A stretch of 64,000 nt of DNA from Homarus americanus (taxonomy: Eukaryota > Arthropoda > Malacostraca > Decapoda > Nephropidae): positions 2,676,008 to 2,740,007 of the forward strand of contig NW_024735554.1 in NCBI RefSeq assembly GCF_018991925.1. Direction: 5' to 3'. The notes below the pieces were generated by a model. It saw nothing but the letters and a program-made list of their open reading frames with translations. It was not told where the DNA came from and made no database searches. This document shows, one piece after another, positions 53,187 to 64,000 of the stretch (the first letter of the stretch is position 1; the number at the start of each line of letters is the position of its first letter). The translations under genes were made by a program, and so were the position numbers.

Positions 53187-53398
53187 GAACTTACTATATG
53201 GTGAAATTTGAAGCATTTTCTGGACGCGAGATAATACGGCCTCACCGACGCTATGCAGCCCTGGCGGGTTAGTCCTATATATTAACCTAAACTACTACTA
53301 CAGTCAGGTGTGCTTTTATCTGGGCCAGGTTATATGAACGATAGATAATGACGTTATGATTTGAAAATTGTGAACCTTGTTTGTTTACAGGTACTGTA

Positions 53399-54640
53399 CA
53401 GTCGGTCCTTAACATACGCAGGCTTAACATTCACGGATTTGCAAATACTCGGATTGCCGCCGGAGGAATATACATTCAAATCGCCCGCGACACTGCACAC
53501 CGCCCGCCACACACACACACACTGCCAGGGTGGTTCCCGCTCTCCCTCAGTCAGTCAGTCTCACTGTAACCACGCTTGTGTATACATCAGCATTGTAGTT
53601 GCTACCCACATTTACCATGGCCCCCAAGAGAGCATCAAAGACACCAGCTGGAGCCACCCCTAAGCGCCAGAAGAAAGTGATGACTCTGCAGGAGAAGGTG
53701 GAGTTGCTGAATACGTTACGGGAGGGAATGTCGTTCGCTGCTGTGGGACGACTGTACAATGTGAACGAAAGCACCGTACGTACCATCAAGAAAAAGGAGA
53801 AAGATATCTGTGATGCAGTAAGTGCCAGTGCTCCACGCAGTGCTAAGCATGTCAGCCAAGTGAGGGAGAAGGCAATGGTGAAGATGGAGAATGCCTTGTT
53901 TCTGTGGATAGAGGACCAGCACCGGAAAGGCGTAGCAGTGGACTCTATCGTTATCCGGGAGAAAGCTAAGTCTCTACACAAACGCTTCACGCCTGCAGCT
54001 GAGGAACCCGTACCCAGTACCAATGCTGCTACCCCCACACCTGAGACACCTCCGACACCTTTCCAAGCCAGCAAGGGGTGGTTTGACAATTTCAAGCGCC
54101 GATTCAGCCTGAAGAATGTGAAGATGACTGGGAAGGCTGCGTCAGCAGACACCGAGGCTGCGAAAGCTTTCCCAGCAGAGTTGAAAGCAATAATTGAGGA
54201 GAAGGGATACAAGCCAGAGCAAGTTTGGAATATGGACGAAACAGGTTAGACAATAAATTACATTTAACCTAAAAAATTCTTAAGTACCTGTTGTACTGTA
54301 CGTATTGTGTTGTAAGAGAAAACGGGATAAATGCGTCCGATTTTTATACAGTAACTTATATTTTTATGCTGTAGTGAGTTACCATACAGTGTGCTGTAAT
54401 ATTTTTATACCGATTTTGATACCGTATATGTACAATACAGTACTGTACAATACAATGATAAAAGGCAGCATAGATTATAAGGGGGAAGGAATTGATTTGT
54501 AATTATTTATCTTTTCAGTCTATCTTATTAATACTGTATATTAATGTACATATGTGGAAGAGGTGATCTTTTTTCTTTTATACTGTATATAATTTTATAT
54601 TTAGTTCACAATCAAGATCACTTTACCTGGAGACCTGACG
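53399..54640 (+). mobile_element. Tigger-like element, left end and exon 1
   Basis: Left TIR CAGTCGGTCCTTAACATACG after TA (53397-53398). Exon 1 of the transposase is at 53617-54244. No right TIR (expected to end GTTAAGGACCGACTG) was found. The right border is set where a CR1 LINE begins and is arbitrary. Confidence 0.6.
53617..54249 (+). CDS. Tigger-like transposase, N-terminal exon (about 210 aa)
   Basis: The ATG lies in an excellent Kozak context (ACCATGG). MAPKRASKTPAGATPKRQKK precedes the psq helix-turn-helix (VMTLQEKVELLNTLREGMSF; AAVGRLYNVNESTVRTIKKK) at residues 21-65. The CENPB-type domain follows (ALFLWIEDQHRKGVAVDSIV; FQASKGWFDNFKRRFSLKNV), with an inserted Pro/Thr-rich loop (about residues 128-148: STNAATPTPETPPTP). 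After KMTGKAASADTEAAKAF comes QVWNMDETG, ending exactly at the first catalytic aspartate motif; the sequence then reads ACAG|GTTAGA (54244/54245). A chance stop follows at 54247-54249. The exon has no frameshift. The catalytic exon was not found in the next 400 bp, where a LINE begins. Confidence 0.82.
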   Translation: MAPKRASKTPAGATPKRQKKVMTLQEKVELLNTLREGMSFAAVGRLYNVNESTVRTIKKKEKDICDAVSASAPRSAKHVSQVREKAMVKMENALFLWIEDQHRKGVAVDSIVIREKAKSLHKRFTPAAEEPVPSTNAATPTPETPPTPFQASKGWFDNFKRRFSLKNVKMTGKAASADTEAAKAFPAELKAIIEEKGYKPEQVWNMDETG

Positions 54641-55440
54641 ACACCCTCACAAAATATGACGGTTGAGGATGACCTGATCACGAGATCTGAAGTTGATGAG
54701 TTCCACAACAAATTAATAATGAGTTATTAAATGCACAAAGGCAGAACATGTACAGAAAACTCGGATCAAATAACAATGACCCCAGATGGATAAATAATTA
54801 TTTGAAGAATAAAATTGGCCAAAGGAAGGCTATAGGTTGGAGATTGAATTGTGAATTTTACCTCCAATATTATTATAAGGTATTGGCCAGTAGGGTTAAG
54901 ACCGAGATAATAAAAGCAAAGAGGAATAATGAACTGAAGGTATCAAGGGAGGTGAAGTTAAACCCAAGGGATTCTTTCAAACGTATCAGACTAAAACACG
55001 AGACAAGATTGGACCAATACAGTCAGATACCGGCGAGCTAACGGATAATGACGGAGAAATGAGCAATAGTCTGAACAGTTATTTTTCAACAGTTTTCACC
55101 ACCGATAATTTAATATGATACTTGTGGCACCGACTATATACAGAGATAGTGAAGAAAATAGATTAAGCGAGATAGTAGTGACTAATAACGATGTTAGTAA
55201 GCAAATAGACAAGCTATTTCCTAATAAGTCACCAGGTCCCAACGAGATAGTTGCCAGAGTGTTAAAGGAATGTAAGGAAGAGCTTTTATGCCAGGATCCT
55301 GGAAGATAGCGAATATGATACCGATTTTCAAGAAGGGAGATAAATCACTATCTCCTAACTACTGTTCAATCAGTTTAACATCAATTGTAGGCATTTGCTG
55401 GAACCAATATTTTCAAACCCTATTCGAAATCACCTGGAGA
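54640..55440 (+). pseudogene. CR1 LINE reverse transcriptase, N-terminal part
   Basis: MYRKLGSNNNDPRWINNYLK NKIGQRKAIGWRLN and YYKVLASRVKTEIIKAKRNN lead to LNPRDSFKRIRLKHETR, then (frameshift) LTDNDGEMSNSLNSYFSTVF TTDN, then VSKQIDKLFPNKSPGPNEIV ARVLKECKEELL. A deletion follows, and then SWKIANMIPIFKKGDKSLSP NYCSISLTSIVG. This is the order found in CR1 polymerases up to the second finger motif. The palm with its catalytic aspartates is absent. It resembles the family of the fragment at position 1. Confidence 0.75.
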
Positions 55441-56231
55441 AGCACAAGTTACGAATGTGAACCATGGTTCATTGATCACGTTCTACTCACATAAACTCAT
55501 AAATTTCGTCCTTCATACCGATTGAACCCTCGGTATTCACTCATTCACACTCTTCGTATTTCAGTGAACCAAAAGAGGCATAAAACATATCTCATACTCA
55601 TTCCTGAACCTCTAGTCAGCTACTTGTTAGAACTGGGCAAGGTGGGCCGAGTTGGGGGTACACCGTCTGACAGCACCACTACCACCAGAAGGAGCTGTTT
55701 GATTTCGTAAAAAAAAAATTTACTGATGCTTTTATCATTATAGTAAGTACTGTATTTTAAAAGATGGGTAAATTTTTACTTTAGGACATGAGTCCCGAGG
55801 GGTTGACAAATATGTTTTTCCAGTGTATTTTGGTGTGTTTTAAGTGAATCTGACCTTCATTTTTGTCGGAAATTGCTCGTTTGTTCCCCTCTCCCCCTAA
55901 CAATAATGAGGGAGAGCCTGGGAAATTGGGGTTTTTGGGTGAGGAAGAATACAAAAACGAGTCATCTAACCTAACCTAAATGTTTCAGTAGTTTAAAACT
56001 TTGGGGCGCTCCATGTCTGAAAGTACAATACCTTAGTTAGAAGTGGATAGAATGATCATCTTTCTCGTAAAACTCAGCAATAAACTTAAAATAATCATAG
56101 GAGCACGAATCACACCCAACCTCTACCACGGCCATTGTCAGACTGGTCATTGAAATTTAAATCCGTACCCAGGCTGCTTCCTATGAAATAATTCGAATGT
56201 GATTGGTTGAAAAAAAATTGCGTAACGATAT
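55441..56231. other. Unassigned sequence
   Basis: Includes 55795-55875, the inverted relative of 49440-49510 (GTATTTTGGTGTGTTTTAAG; TGACCTTCATTTTTGTCGGA). No gene. Confidence 0.45.
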
Positions 56232-57181
56232 CAGGCATTTATTGTAAGCCGTTTTAAGATGCACAGAATAGCTAACGCTTTAGCTTTCCCGGACTGTCAT
56301 TAAAAAATTTGACGTACTGCGTATTTGGAATAACTGTTGTACAACACAGTCTTCAGAAAACAATAAAATTAGGAGAACTGTTATTTGGACACAATATGGA
56401 AAGAAATAGTGAAGAAAATATATTAAAAATTATGGAAAGAAAGACAAAAAAGGGAAAAAAAGTCCATCAGTCAACAATAAATAAGAATAACGCAAAAAAC
56501 CAGGCCCATTGTAAAGGAAATTTCTCCCAGACTCGAACCACACGAAACGACGAGAGCAGCTGTACACTTCTTCTCTCGCAGCTAGGTGTTCGCATATTTT
56601 GACATGAATTACGAAGAATTTCTGGCTCGTTTAAGTCTTAATATTTGCATTTACAGAACTGTACACCCTTATTTAAAGTATCTTATGAGTAATGATATTT
56701 AAGTTTTAATCATATTTGAGTAATTATCAATATTGTTACGCCAAAGTCACCAATGGCTAATGAGATCGGACTGCGCCCACTTAAAAATGGGTGGAGCCAA
56801 CACTGATTTAAACTAGGCGCAGTCCTTTTCAATTCTTTCACGCCATATGCTTTGTTTTAGGTCCTATCTAATATACTACCGTATATAGAATTATTTTTAT
56901 TATTATATCAGTTTTTTATTGCCTTACATGCCTCCAGCTCTTCATCATTAATCAAAATATTCTCCATAAGCGGCCATGATCCGCATATTTGCAGTGGGAA
57001 AAATTGCTGATTGGCTGTTTGCTATTTGGGCTGCTTAGGGGCTGCACAAGGCTAAGATCAGGCGTTAGCTTTTCCCTCTCAACATGTCATGCGCACAACT
57101 CAAAAGCAGCTTCTGCGCATACAGAATAGCTAACACTTTAGCTAATCCGTGCATCGAAAACGCCTTACAATAAACGCCTAT
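56232..57181. mobile_element. TIR element of about 950 bp, unclassified
   Basis: Left AGGCATTTATTGTAAGCCGT, then GATGCACAGAATAGCTAACG; right CGCCTTACAATAAACGCCT preceded by GTGCATCG and TTAGCTAATCCG. The inverted match spans about 60 bp per end, and a subterminal AATAGCTAACRCTTTAGCT palindrome is present at both ends. No clear target duplication and no transposase. Confidence 0.65.
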
Positions 57182-57537
57182 TGATACATCATTGGTCACG
57201 ACCAAAGACTATGCAGTACTGTACAGTAGCGGAGATACAGTACCGTAAATTACAGACTCCTTACAGTCCCGTAAGTTTCTCATACTGAAAAAATTTAATT
57301 ACAGTCCCGTAAGCAGTCCATAAATCTAGTGTTTTCCCTGTAAATTCAGTTCTCTTGTCCGAAGGTAGATGGCAGTGCAGGAGGTAGTTGGCCAATCGTC
57401 GCTCAGTTAGCAAAATCATCAACCAATCACAAGAGAAGGAGAAATCAGCCGAGATCGATGCACGTGATAGTTGCTAGATGTACTGTACTTCAGTCGTCAT
57501 TAGTGAAGATGGAATTATATTTGAGTAATACCTTGTA
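57182..57537. other. Unassigned sequence
   Basis: Contains a small internal repeat TTACAGTCCCGTAAG (57276-57290 and 57300-57314). No gene. Confidence 0.45.
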
Positions 57538-58310
57538 CAGTAAAGCCTCCGATAACAACAGTTCGACCAACAACTTTTCATATTTAAAACCCTAGATAAT
57601 TTAGGACCCAATTCAATTTACGTCCTTATTTCATTCATATTTACGACCAAAATATAATACAAATAAAATACATGTACATTTTCATATAAGTAATAACTAA
57701 ATCCAAATACCTGTATGTATTATTAAAAAAAAAATACTTTTAAAAATATGAAGAGTGCCTTGCGCAAAGAAGCCGCCTTGCTAATGGGTGGTAAACAACA
57801 GTCGGAGCTTGGCACACATCTGAAACAAGAACAGGAGAAAAACTTTCTCAGGTTTTTGCAGCATTTTTGCATCCCTATTCAGCATGAGCAAAAGAGCAAG
57901 TGGTAGTAGTGTTGTTTCAAAAGCTAATAGAAAGTGTCTAAGCTTAGCCGAGAAACTAGATGTGTTAAAACGATATGAAAAAGGTGAGAGGTCTGTGGAT
58001 ATTATATGGAGCAAGCAATGAACATATTTTCTGAAGTGGATCCATTAACAGAACAAAGCAATAAAATTTAAATAAATGCAAATGACATCTACAGAAAGAT
58101 GTATAATGAGAAAAGAAAGCAGCTGTGCAAGGTTCTTTCGACAACTTTATTATTCGAAGGCCTAAACCGTCATCTTCAGCTACACCATCAAATTCAGCAT
58201 CATAAGTAGCTTCAACATCAACTTCAGTTTCAGCAACAGCTTTATGGAAAGGTACAGCTTCAGCCAGAGTTGAACCTGATGACTCCGTCATCTGAGTAAA
58301 AACTCGCACA
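57538..58310 (+). mobile_element. pogo/Jerky-like deletion derivative
   Basis: Left TIR CAGTAAAGCCTCCGATAACA after TA. A short psq frame (57884-58021) is joined, after a deletion, to what looks like the far C-terminus of the same protein (about 58110-58205). The right TIR was not found, so the right border is approximate. Confidence 0.6.
57884..58021 (+). CDS. Truncated psq-domain peptide (45 aa) of a pogo/Jerky transposase
   Basis: ATG at 57884: MSKRASGSSVVSKANRKCLS then LAEKLDVLKRYEKGERSVDI IWSKQ and a stop. The L-S-L-A-E-K-L-x-V-L-K-R-Y-E-K-G-E pattern is the first half of a psq helix-turn-helix; the recognition helix (normally A-x-x-x-G-x-S-x-S-T-I) is cut off. The downstream remnant reads QGSFDNFIIRRPKPSSSATP, similar to the serine-rich tails and PIP-like (Q-x-x-x-x-x-F-(F/I)) ends of such proteins. 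The middle, with the catalytic domain, is missing. Confidence 0.55.
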   Translation: MSKRASGSSVVSKANRKCLSLAEKLDVLKRYEKGERSVDIIWSKQ

Positions 58311-58329
58311 ATATTTATTGGCTGTTCTT

Positions 58330-59830
58330 ATGTTTTAGACTTTACCACCATTGATGAGTAGAATTTTTGTTTTACATTCATAAATATTATTTAAAACATA
58401 TATGAACAGTAAATAAGTCTTGCTTTCATATGTAGAGAAATGACGATATGTTTTCACATGTACGCACTTACTGTTCATACGTTGGCATTCCCAATCGTCT
58501 CGTCTTATTTCTTTACCATTAGTGGTTAGCTACTTCTAGTGTTCCATTTATTAACATTAAATAGCATTACTTAAAACATACATACAGGTATTCAATTTTT
58601 TAAAATTAAGTTCACTACAGCTACAACCAGGGTCTTATTATCTTCAGTTTCTTATGTAGAACCATCGTCACTCACGAAAACAATGCCCAGGGCCGGATTC
58701 AGGAGTGGGCAGCTGCCCAGGGGCCTCCACATATTACAATATTTTATTTATTTGTTTATTCATTTGGATTACAGTATTTTTATTTTCATTCTTTAAAATT
58801 CATGGGAATTTGTACACTATCAATAAATATACAGTTAATTAAAAATTTCTCAATGTTCTAATTTCCTCAATATAACTGCATAAGGCTTCAAAATTCTCCA
58901 AAGAAGTGTTCAAATTTCAAAATTTTCCCGGGGTGTTACAGCGCTCCCCGGAACTCCCAGGTGTTTAGGCTCGCTTCACTCGCCACCCCACCCTCTTGGG
59001 TAGTTATAATGAGGGGGGCCTCCACAGGTCTAAATCCGGCACTGACAATGCCGTCTTGTCTCCTCTTGTGTTTTTAATATTCTACGTATTATAAACGAAT
59101 TGCATTATTCATTTCACATATACAGTAAAAACCTTAATTCAATCAATACATATTCGGTAATAAACAATAATGAATCTTTTGTACATATTCTTAAGATAAA
59201 TGACTGTTTCCTTGAGTGCGCACGTATACATTGGCGTTCCATTATCAGTCACTTTTTCTTTAATATCAGTGGTTATTTCTACTGTACATTAAATAACATT
59301 AATTGAAACATACATATTTTTTACATTAAATTTACTACAACAACCACCAGGGTCTTATTTTCTTCAGTTTCAGGTGGATAACTGTCATTATGGGTGTAAA
59401 CACTGACAACAATGTCGTCTCTTATCCTCTTGTTTGTTTTAATATTCTACGTATTATTAATGAATTGTATTGTTCATTTTGCATATATAAAGATTAATTC
59501 AATCAAATACATATTCAGCAATAAACAATAATGAATCTTTTGAACATATTCTTAAGATAAATGATGCGTTGTCCTTAAATGCGCAGGTATATGTTGGCTT
59601 TCCCAATCCATCTCTTTTATTTTTATTTGCCATTAGTGGTTAGCTACTTCGATTGTTCCATTTATTAACATTAAATAACGTTACTTAAAGCATATATATT
59701 AATTTTTTACATTAATTTTACTACAGCTACAACCAAGGCATTATTTTCTTAATTTTCTCGTGTAGAACTATCGTCCCGGACTCCTGGCTGTAAACAAACA
59801 AAAACAATGGCGTCCCATCTCCTCAGAAAC
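58330..59830. repeat. Tandem repeat, unit about 375 bp, three copies
   Basis: Landmarks recur in order: TTGGCATTCCCAATCGTCTC (58485), TTGGCGTTCCATTATCAGTC (59227) and TTGGCTTTCCCAATCCATCT (59601); CATTAAATARCATTA (about 58553, 59289, 59670); and CTCTTGTGTTTTTAATATTC (59062) against CTCTTGTTTGTTTTAATATT (59423). With the 365-bp hAT insertion and its duplication removed, the spacings are about 377 and 374. AT-rich, no coding sequence. Confidence 0.85.
58688..59044. mobile_element. hAT MITE, 357 bp, with exact 8-bp target duplication
   Basis: CAGGGCCGGATT at the left and AAATCCGGCACTG at the right, flanked by ACAATGCC (58680-58687 and 59045-59052). GGGGCCTCCAC motifs are mirrored further in. 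It sits in the first unit of the 375-bp repeat. Confidence 0.93.
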
Positions 59831-59967
59831 ATTATTTAAAGAATATTGTTTGCAATTTTCATTGATTGTATTGTTTTTTGGGGGAAAAGAGAGTAAAAAG
59901 CCACACAAGATATGAAAAGGTCACACTTGGGAATGCATCTCATTATTATTGCTTTATTTTAATGGTA
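59831..59967. other. Short unassigned spacer
   Basis: Between the end of the 375-bp repeat and the next TIR; nothing recognised. Confidence 0.4.
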
Positions 59968-61234
<1,267 letters not shown>

Positions 61235-61944
61235 TGGTCCCTCGGTTAACGAACACAATTCGTTCCCAGAGTCGTTTCTTTGACCGAAAATATCGTTAAC
61301 CAAATCCATTGTTTCAATGGGATATTGGGTAATTGGTTCCAGCTCACAGAAAAGTACATACAAAGTATAAACAAAATGCTGTAAAGTACACTTACTTTGA
61401 GGTGTGTATGTAGAATGTTGCTGGTTGATGATGATGATGATGGGAATTAGAAGTGGGGGGTGGAGGAGAAGGAAGTGTGGATGGAGGAGAGATCGCCTTT
61501 CTTTGGACCCATGCTTGATGCAGTAATTTCACCAATAAAATTTTAAGTTCACTAGCTGTAATTCAAGATTATTTTATTAAAATCAACACTGCACTGTGCT
61601 ATATACAGTTAACCCTCACTTTACGCGGTTAATGTAACCCGGAGGGTACCGCGGAAAGCGAGAAACGCGTAAAGTGAATAACATAACATATGGGATTAAT
61701 TGAAATGGAGTCCAGGCCGATCCCCAAGCTCCACTTTTTGAAGGCACATAACTATGTTGTAGTAAAAATAACATCTTAATTTTATGATGGTACATGCACA
61801 CAATTAATACTTAAGAGAAATAGAGAAATACAGTCGCCAAGATAATGTCCATTCAAATAATGGACAGGACTCCCTCCCCCTCTCACACTACACTGCCGGC
61901 TCTTCCCTCTCTGAGAAATTTTTGGAAAACCAGGTATAGTAATA

Positions 61945-63545
61945 AATAATACCTCAAACTAAAGTTAGGATAATATAATTGACATTGCTGGATTCCTTGT
62001 AAGACCAGGAATATTTTGAATATAAATGTCATATATTTTTCACAAAAGATAACATACTTACTCAGATTAAACATTTTATCTAAAAATTTTATGTCTAATG
62101 CAAAATATATGATGTTTATATTCAAAATGATCACCAAATTGTAAGAATTCCAGCAATGTAAATTATATTCTGGCCGGGTAATTTGTATGAATTTTATGAG
62201 CTAAAACAAATATCTTCAGTTAATAAAAAAAAAAATATTCTTCACAACACTATCTGTCAATCAAAGTACCCCACCTTGCCTCCCCCCCTCTTCCAACCGC
62301 GCGGTCAGTCCCAACCCTCCCCCCCCACCCCCCACCAATCCTCCCTTTAACCCTTTAGGTGCGTAATTAAATTTCGCGCCGGTTCCTGAAAAGTGTCAAT
62401 TATCCTGCCAAAAATGAATTTCATATAATCACATTTTCTATATGTTTTTCCTAGAGAACTTTTAGTATATTTTCCAAATCTGGAATAAAAATTCACATAT
62501 GTGTGCAAATTTTAGAGAAAAAATTACATTTATATCCAAAAATGCAGGAAATTGGTATAAATCAATGTCTGGTATATGGCAAATAAATTTTATCAATTTG
62601 GTTACTAAACAGCAAATTTAGATATGTATTACATATTCAGATAATATCAAACAAAATAGTACAAAAATAAGCTATATTGCATTCAGGAAATACTCCTATA
62701 CCTCAATACATAATATGTCCGCATGTCGTCTCATTTGGGGAAGTTTTTTCAAGGCCGTGGGATATCCCCGCTTGTCGCATTTAATTAATATAATATTTTG
62801 GGCGGGTTTACCCGCATGTCGCATCCAAAGGGTTAAGAGATGTGGGGTGAAAAATTTAGATTTTAACATTTTGTATTAAATAATACCTCAGATTAAAGTT
62901 AGGATAATATAATTGACATTGCTGGATTCCTTGTAAGACCAGGAATATTTTGAATATAAACGTCATATATTTTGCACAAAAGATAACATACTTACTCAGA
63001 TTAAACATTTTATCTAAAAAATTTATGTCTAATGCAAAATATATGATGTTTATATTCAAAATGATCACCAAATTGTAAGAATTCCAGCAATGCAAATTAT
63101 ATTCTGGCCGGGTAATTTGTATGAATTTTATGAGCTAAAATAAAAATCTTCAGTTAATAAAAAAAAAAATTCTTCACACGGTAACAGATGGTCGGTCGCC
63201 GGTCCCTCCCCCCACCCCCCACCAATGTCCCTACTAGATAAATGTGTGGGAATACCAGACTGTTTACCTTTTTAGTAATAAATAATAAATCAGACTAAAG
63301 TTAGGATAATGTAATTGACATTGCTGGATTCCTTGTAAGACCAGGAATATTTTGAATATAAATATCATATATTTTGCACAAAAGATAACATATTTACTCA
63401 AGAGTAAACATTATATCTAAAATTTGTATGTCTAATGCAAAATCTATGATGTTTATATTCAAAATGATCATCAAATTGTAAGAATTCCAGCAATGTAAAT
63501 TATATTCTGGCCGGATAATTTGTATGAATTTTATGAGCTAAATTA
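61945..63545. repeat. Three copies of a foldback module of about 230 bp
   Basis: GGATAATATAATTGACATTG followed by CTGGATTCCTTGTAAGACCA at 61968, 62903 and 63305 faces, in each copy, GTAAGAATTCCAGCAATG(T/C)A at about 62142, 63076 and 63478. Each copy is an imperfect hairpin. Related modules occur at 34206-34440 and 41520-41770 inside elements with different TIRs. Confidence 0.85.
62351..62832. mobile_element. piggyBac-type MITE, 482 bp
   Basis: TTAA at 62347-62350 and 62833-62836; ends CCCTTTAGGTGCG and CGCATCCAAAGGG (11 of 13 matching). A subterminal CCCGCATGTCGCATCC-type motif also appears as CCCCGCTTGTCGCATTT. It lies between the first and second foldback modules. Confidence 0.85.
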
Positions 63546-64000
63546 AAAAAAAATATACTTCACCGTGTAAAGGGGTACATCCACCGCGGAATGTGAGCAT
63601 CCTGGGTTCTGGCTGGGCACCGCGTAAACGTGGAAACGCGGAATGTGGGACCGCGTAAAGTGAGGGTTGACTGTATTATCAATATGTTAACCAAATTTCA
63701 GAATGACCAATAATTTTAATGTAAAAATATTCAAGACCCCAACAAAATCGATATTCACTCCACTGTAAACAAAGTTAAACAGACGCTTTGGTGGGTGAGT
63801 CAAGTGGCTGATGGGCGCACAAAAAACTAGTTCCCTGTACTGCATATATTATCAAAATGTTAACTAAATTTTAAAATGTCTAATAATTTTAATATAAAAA
63901 TATTAAAGAGCACAACTTTCTTGATGTTTCTCCACTGAAAACGAATGTAAACATAGAACCGATTACTGAATTGGCAGACTAGCCCATCAGCTGATGCTCG

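Larger units (their letters stand above)
52378..53284. mobile_element. TIR element (TATAGGACTAACCCGC ends), host of a MULE-like MITE
   Basis: Left end TTATATCGGACTAACCTGCG faces GGCGGGTTAGTCCTATATAT at the right. A single related end occurs at 23825-23844. About 0.4 kb remains once the 52673-53186 insertion is removed. No coding sequence. Target duplication not determined. Confidence 0.65.
61606..63673. mobile_element. TA-target element with CAGTTAACCCTCACTTTACG ends
   Basis: Left CAGTTAACCCTCACTTTACG followed by CGG; right CCGCGTAAAGTGAGGGTTGACTG. TA at 61604-61605 and 63674-63675. It is 2068 bp including a 482-bp insertion. Subterminal ACGCGTAAAGTG / GGAAACGCGG motifs mirror each other. 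It holds three copies of a foldback module and no coding sequence. Confidence 0.9.

Noticed and set aside
53599..54212. Minus-strand frame of 221 codons opposite the Tigger exon
   Set aside because: The plus strand has the psq and CENPB domains with a strong start context; the opposite frame is a shadow.

Overview
The window looks like gene-poor, AT-rich chromosomal DNA of an invertebrate, most likely a crustacean. This is an inference: no ribosomal, mitochondrial or host single-copy gene is present to fix the species. It rests on very long CA, TA and TATC microsatellites, scattered short TTAGG-type blocks (the arthropod telomere motif), CR1-like LINEs with simple-sequence tails, and many Tigger/pogo DNA transposons that insert at TA. 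I see no convincing host gene, operon, tRNA, rRNA or CRISPR array. Almost every coding stretch belongs to a mobile element, and most are broken. Element boundaries were read by eye from terminal inverted repeats (TIRs) and target-site duplications (TSDs).

Layout. 1-10860: LINE fragments (one CR1 tail at the left edge; two other LINE families, nested and inverted, at about 3.07-7.83 kb) set in GT-rich minisatellites, microsatellites, a near-perfect palindrome (1810-1955) and a purine-rich tract (10030-10420). 10861-10960 is an assembly gap of 100 N. 10961-19265 is the most striking block: a head-to-tail array of eight LTRs and seven short internal regions of a non-coding LTR retrotransposon, with a unit of about 1.16 kb. 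A solo LTR of the same family lies at 49656-50134 with a TSD and an empty-site control beside it. 21065-22770 holds a decayed CR1 LINE. From 25.1 to 35.0 kb is a deeply nested transposon cluster: Tigger-type MITEs, a piggyBac derivative, a hAT remnant and the only full-length transposase, a 574-residue Tigger-like protein (29403-31127) with its three catalytic aspartates and a C-terminal PCNA-binding (PIP-box) motif. From 37.6 to 64 kb more MITEs of the TA-, TTAA-, 8-bp and 10-bp-target classes alternate with transposase fragments, a tandem repeat of about 375 bp carrying a hAT MITE, and the start of another large Tigger-type element that runs off the right edge.

How the parts relate. The Tigger/pogo fragments (seven well supported, two weaker) are nearly all the N-terminal DNA-binding (psq/CENP-B) part, often ending at a splice-donor-like GT. 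The non-autonomous elements around them carry matching TA-target TIRs but no catalytic domain. The picture is a pool of MITEs with DNA-binding-only proteins and one possibly competent transposase. Nesting gives a relative order: the piggyBac derivative is older than the Tigger MITE inside it, which is older than the pogo-like element inside that.
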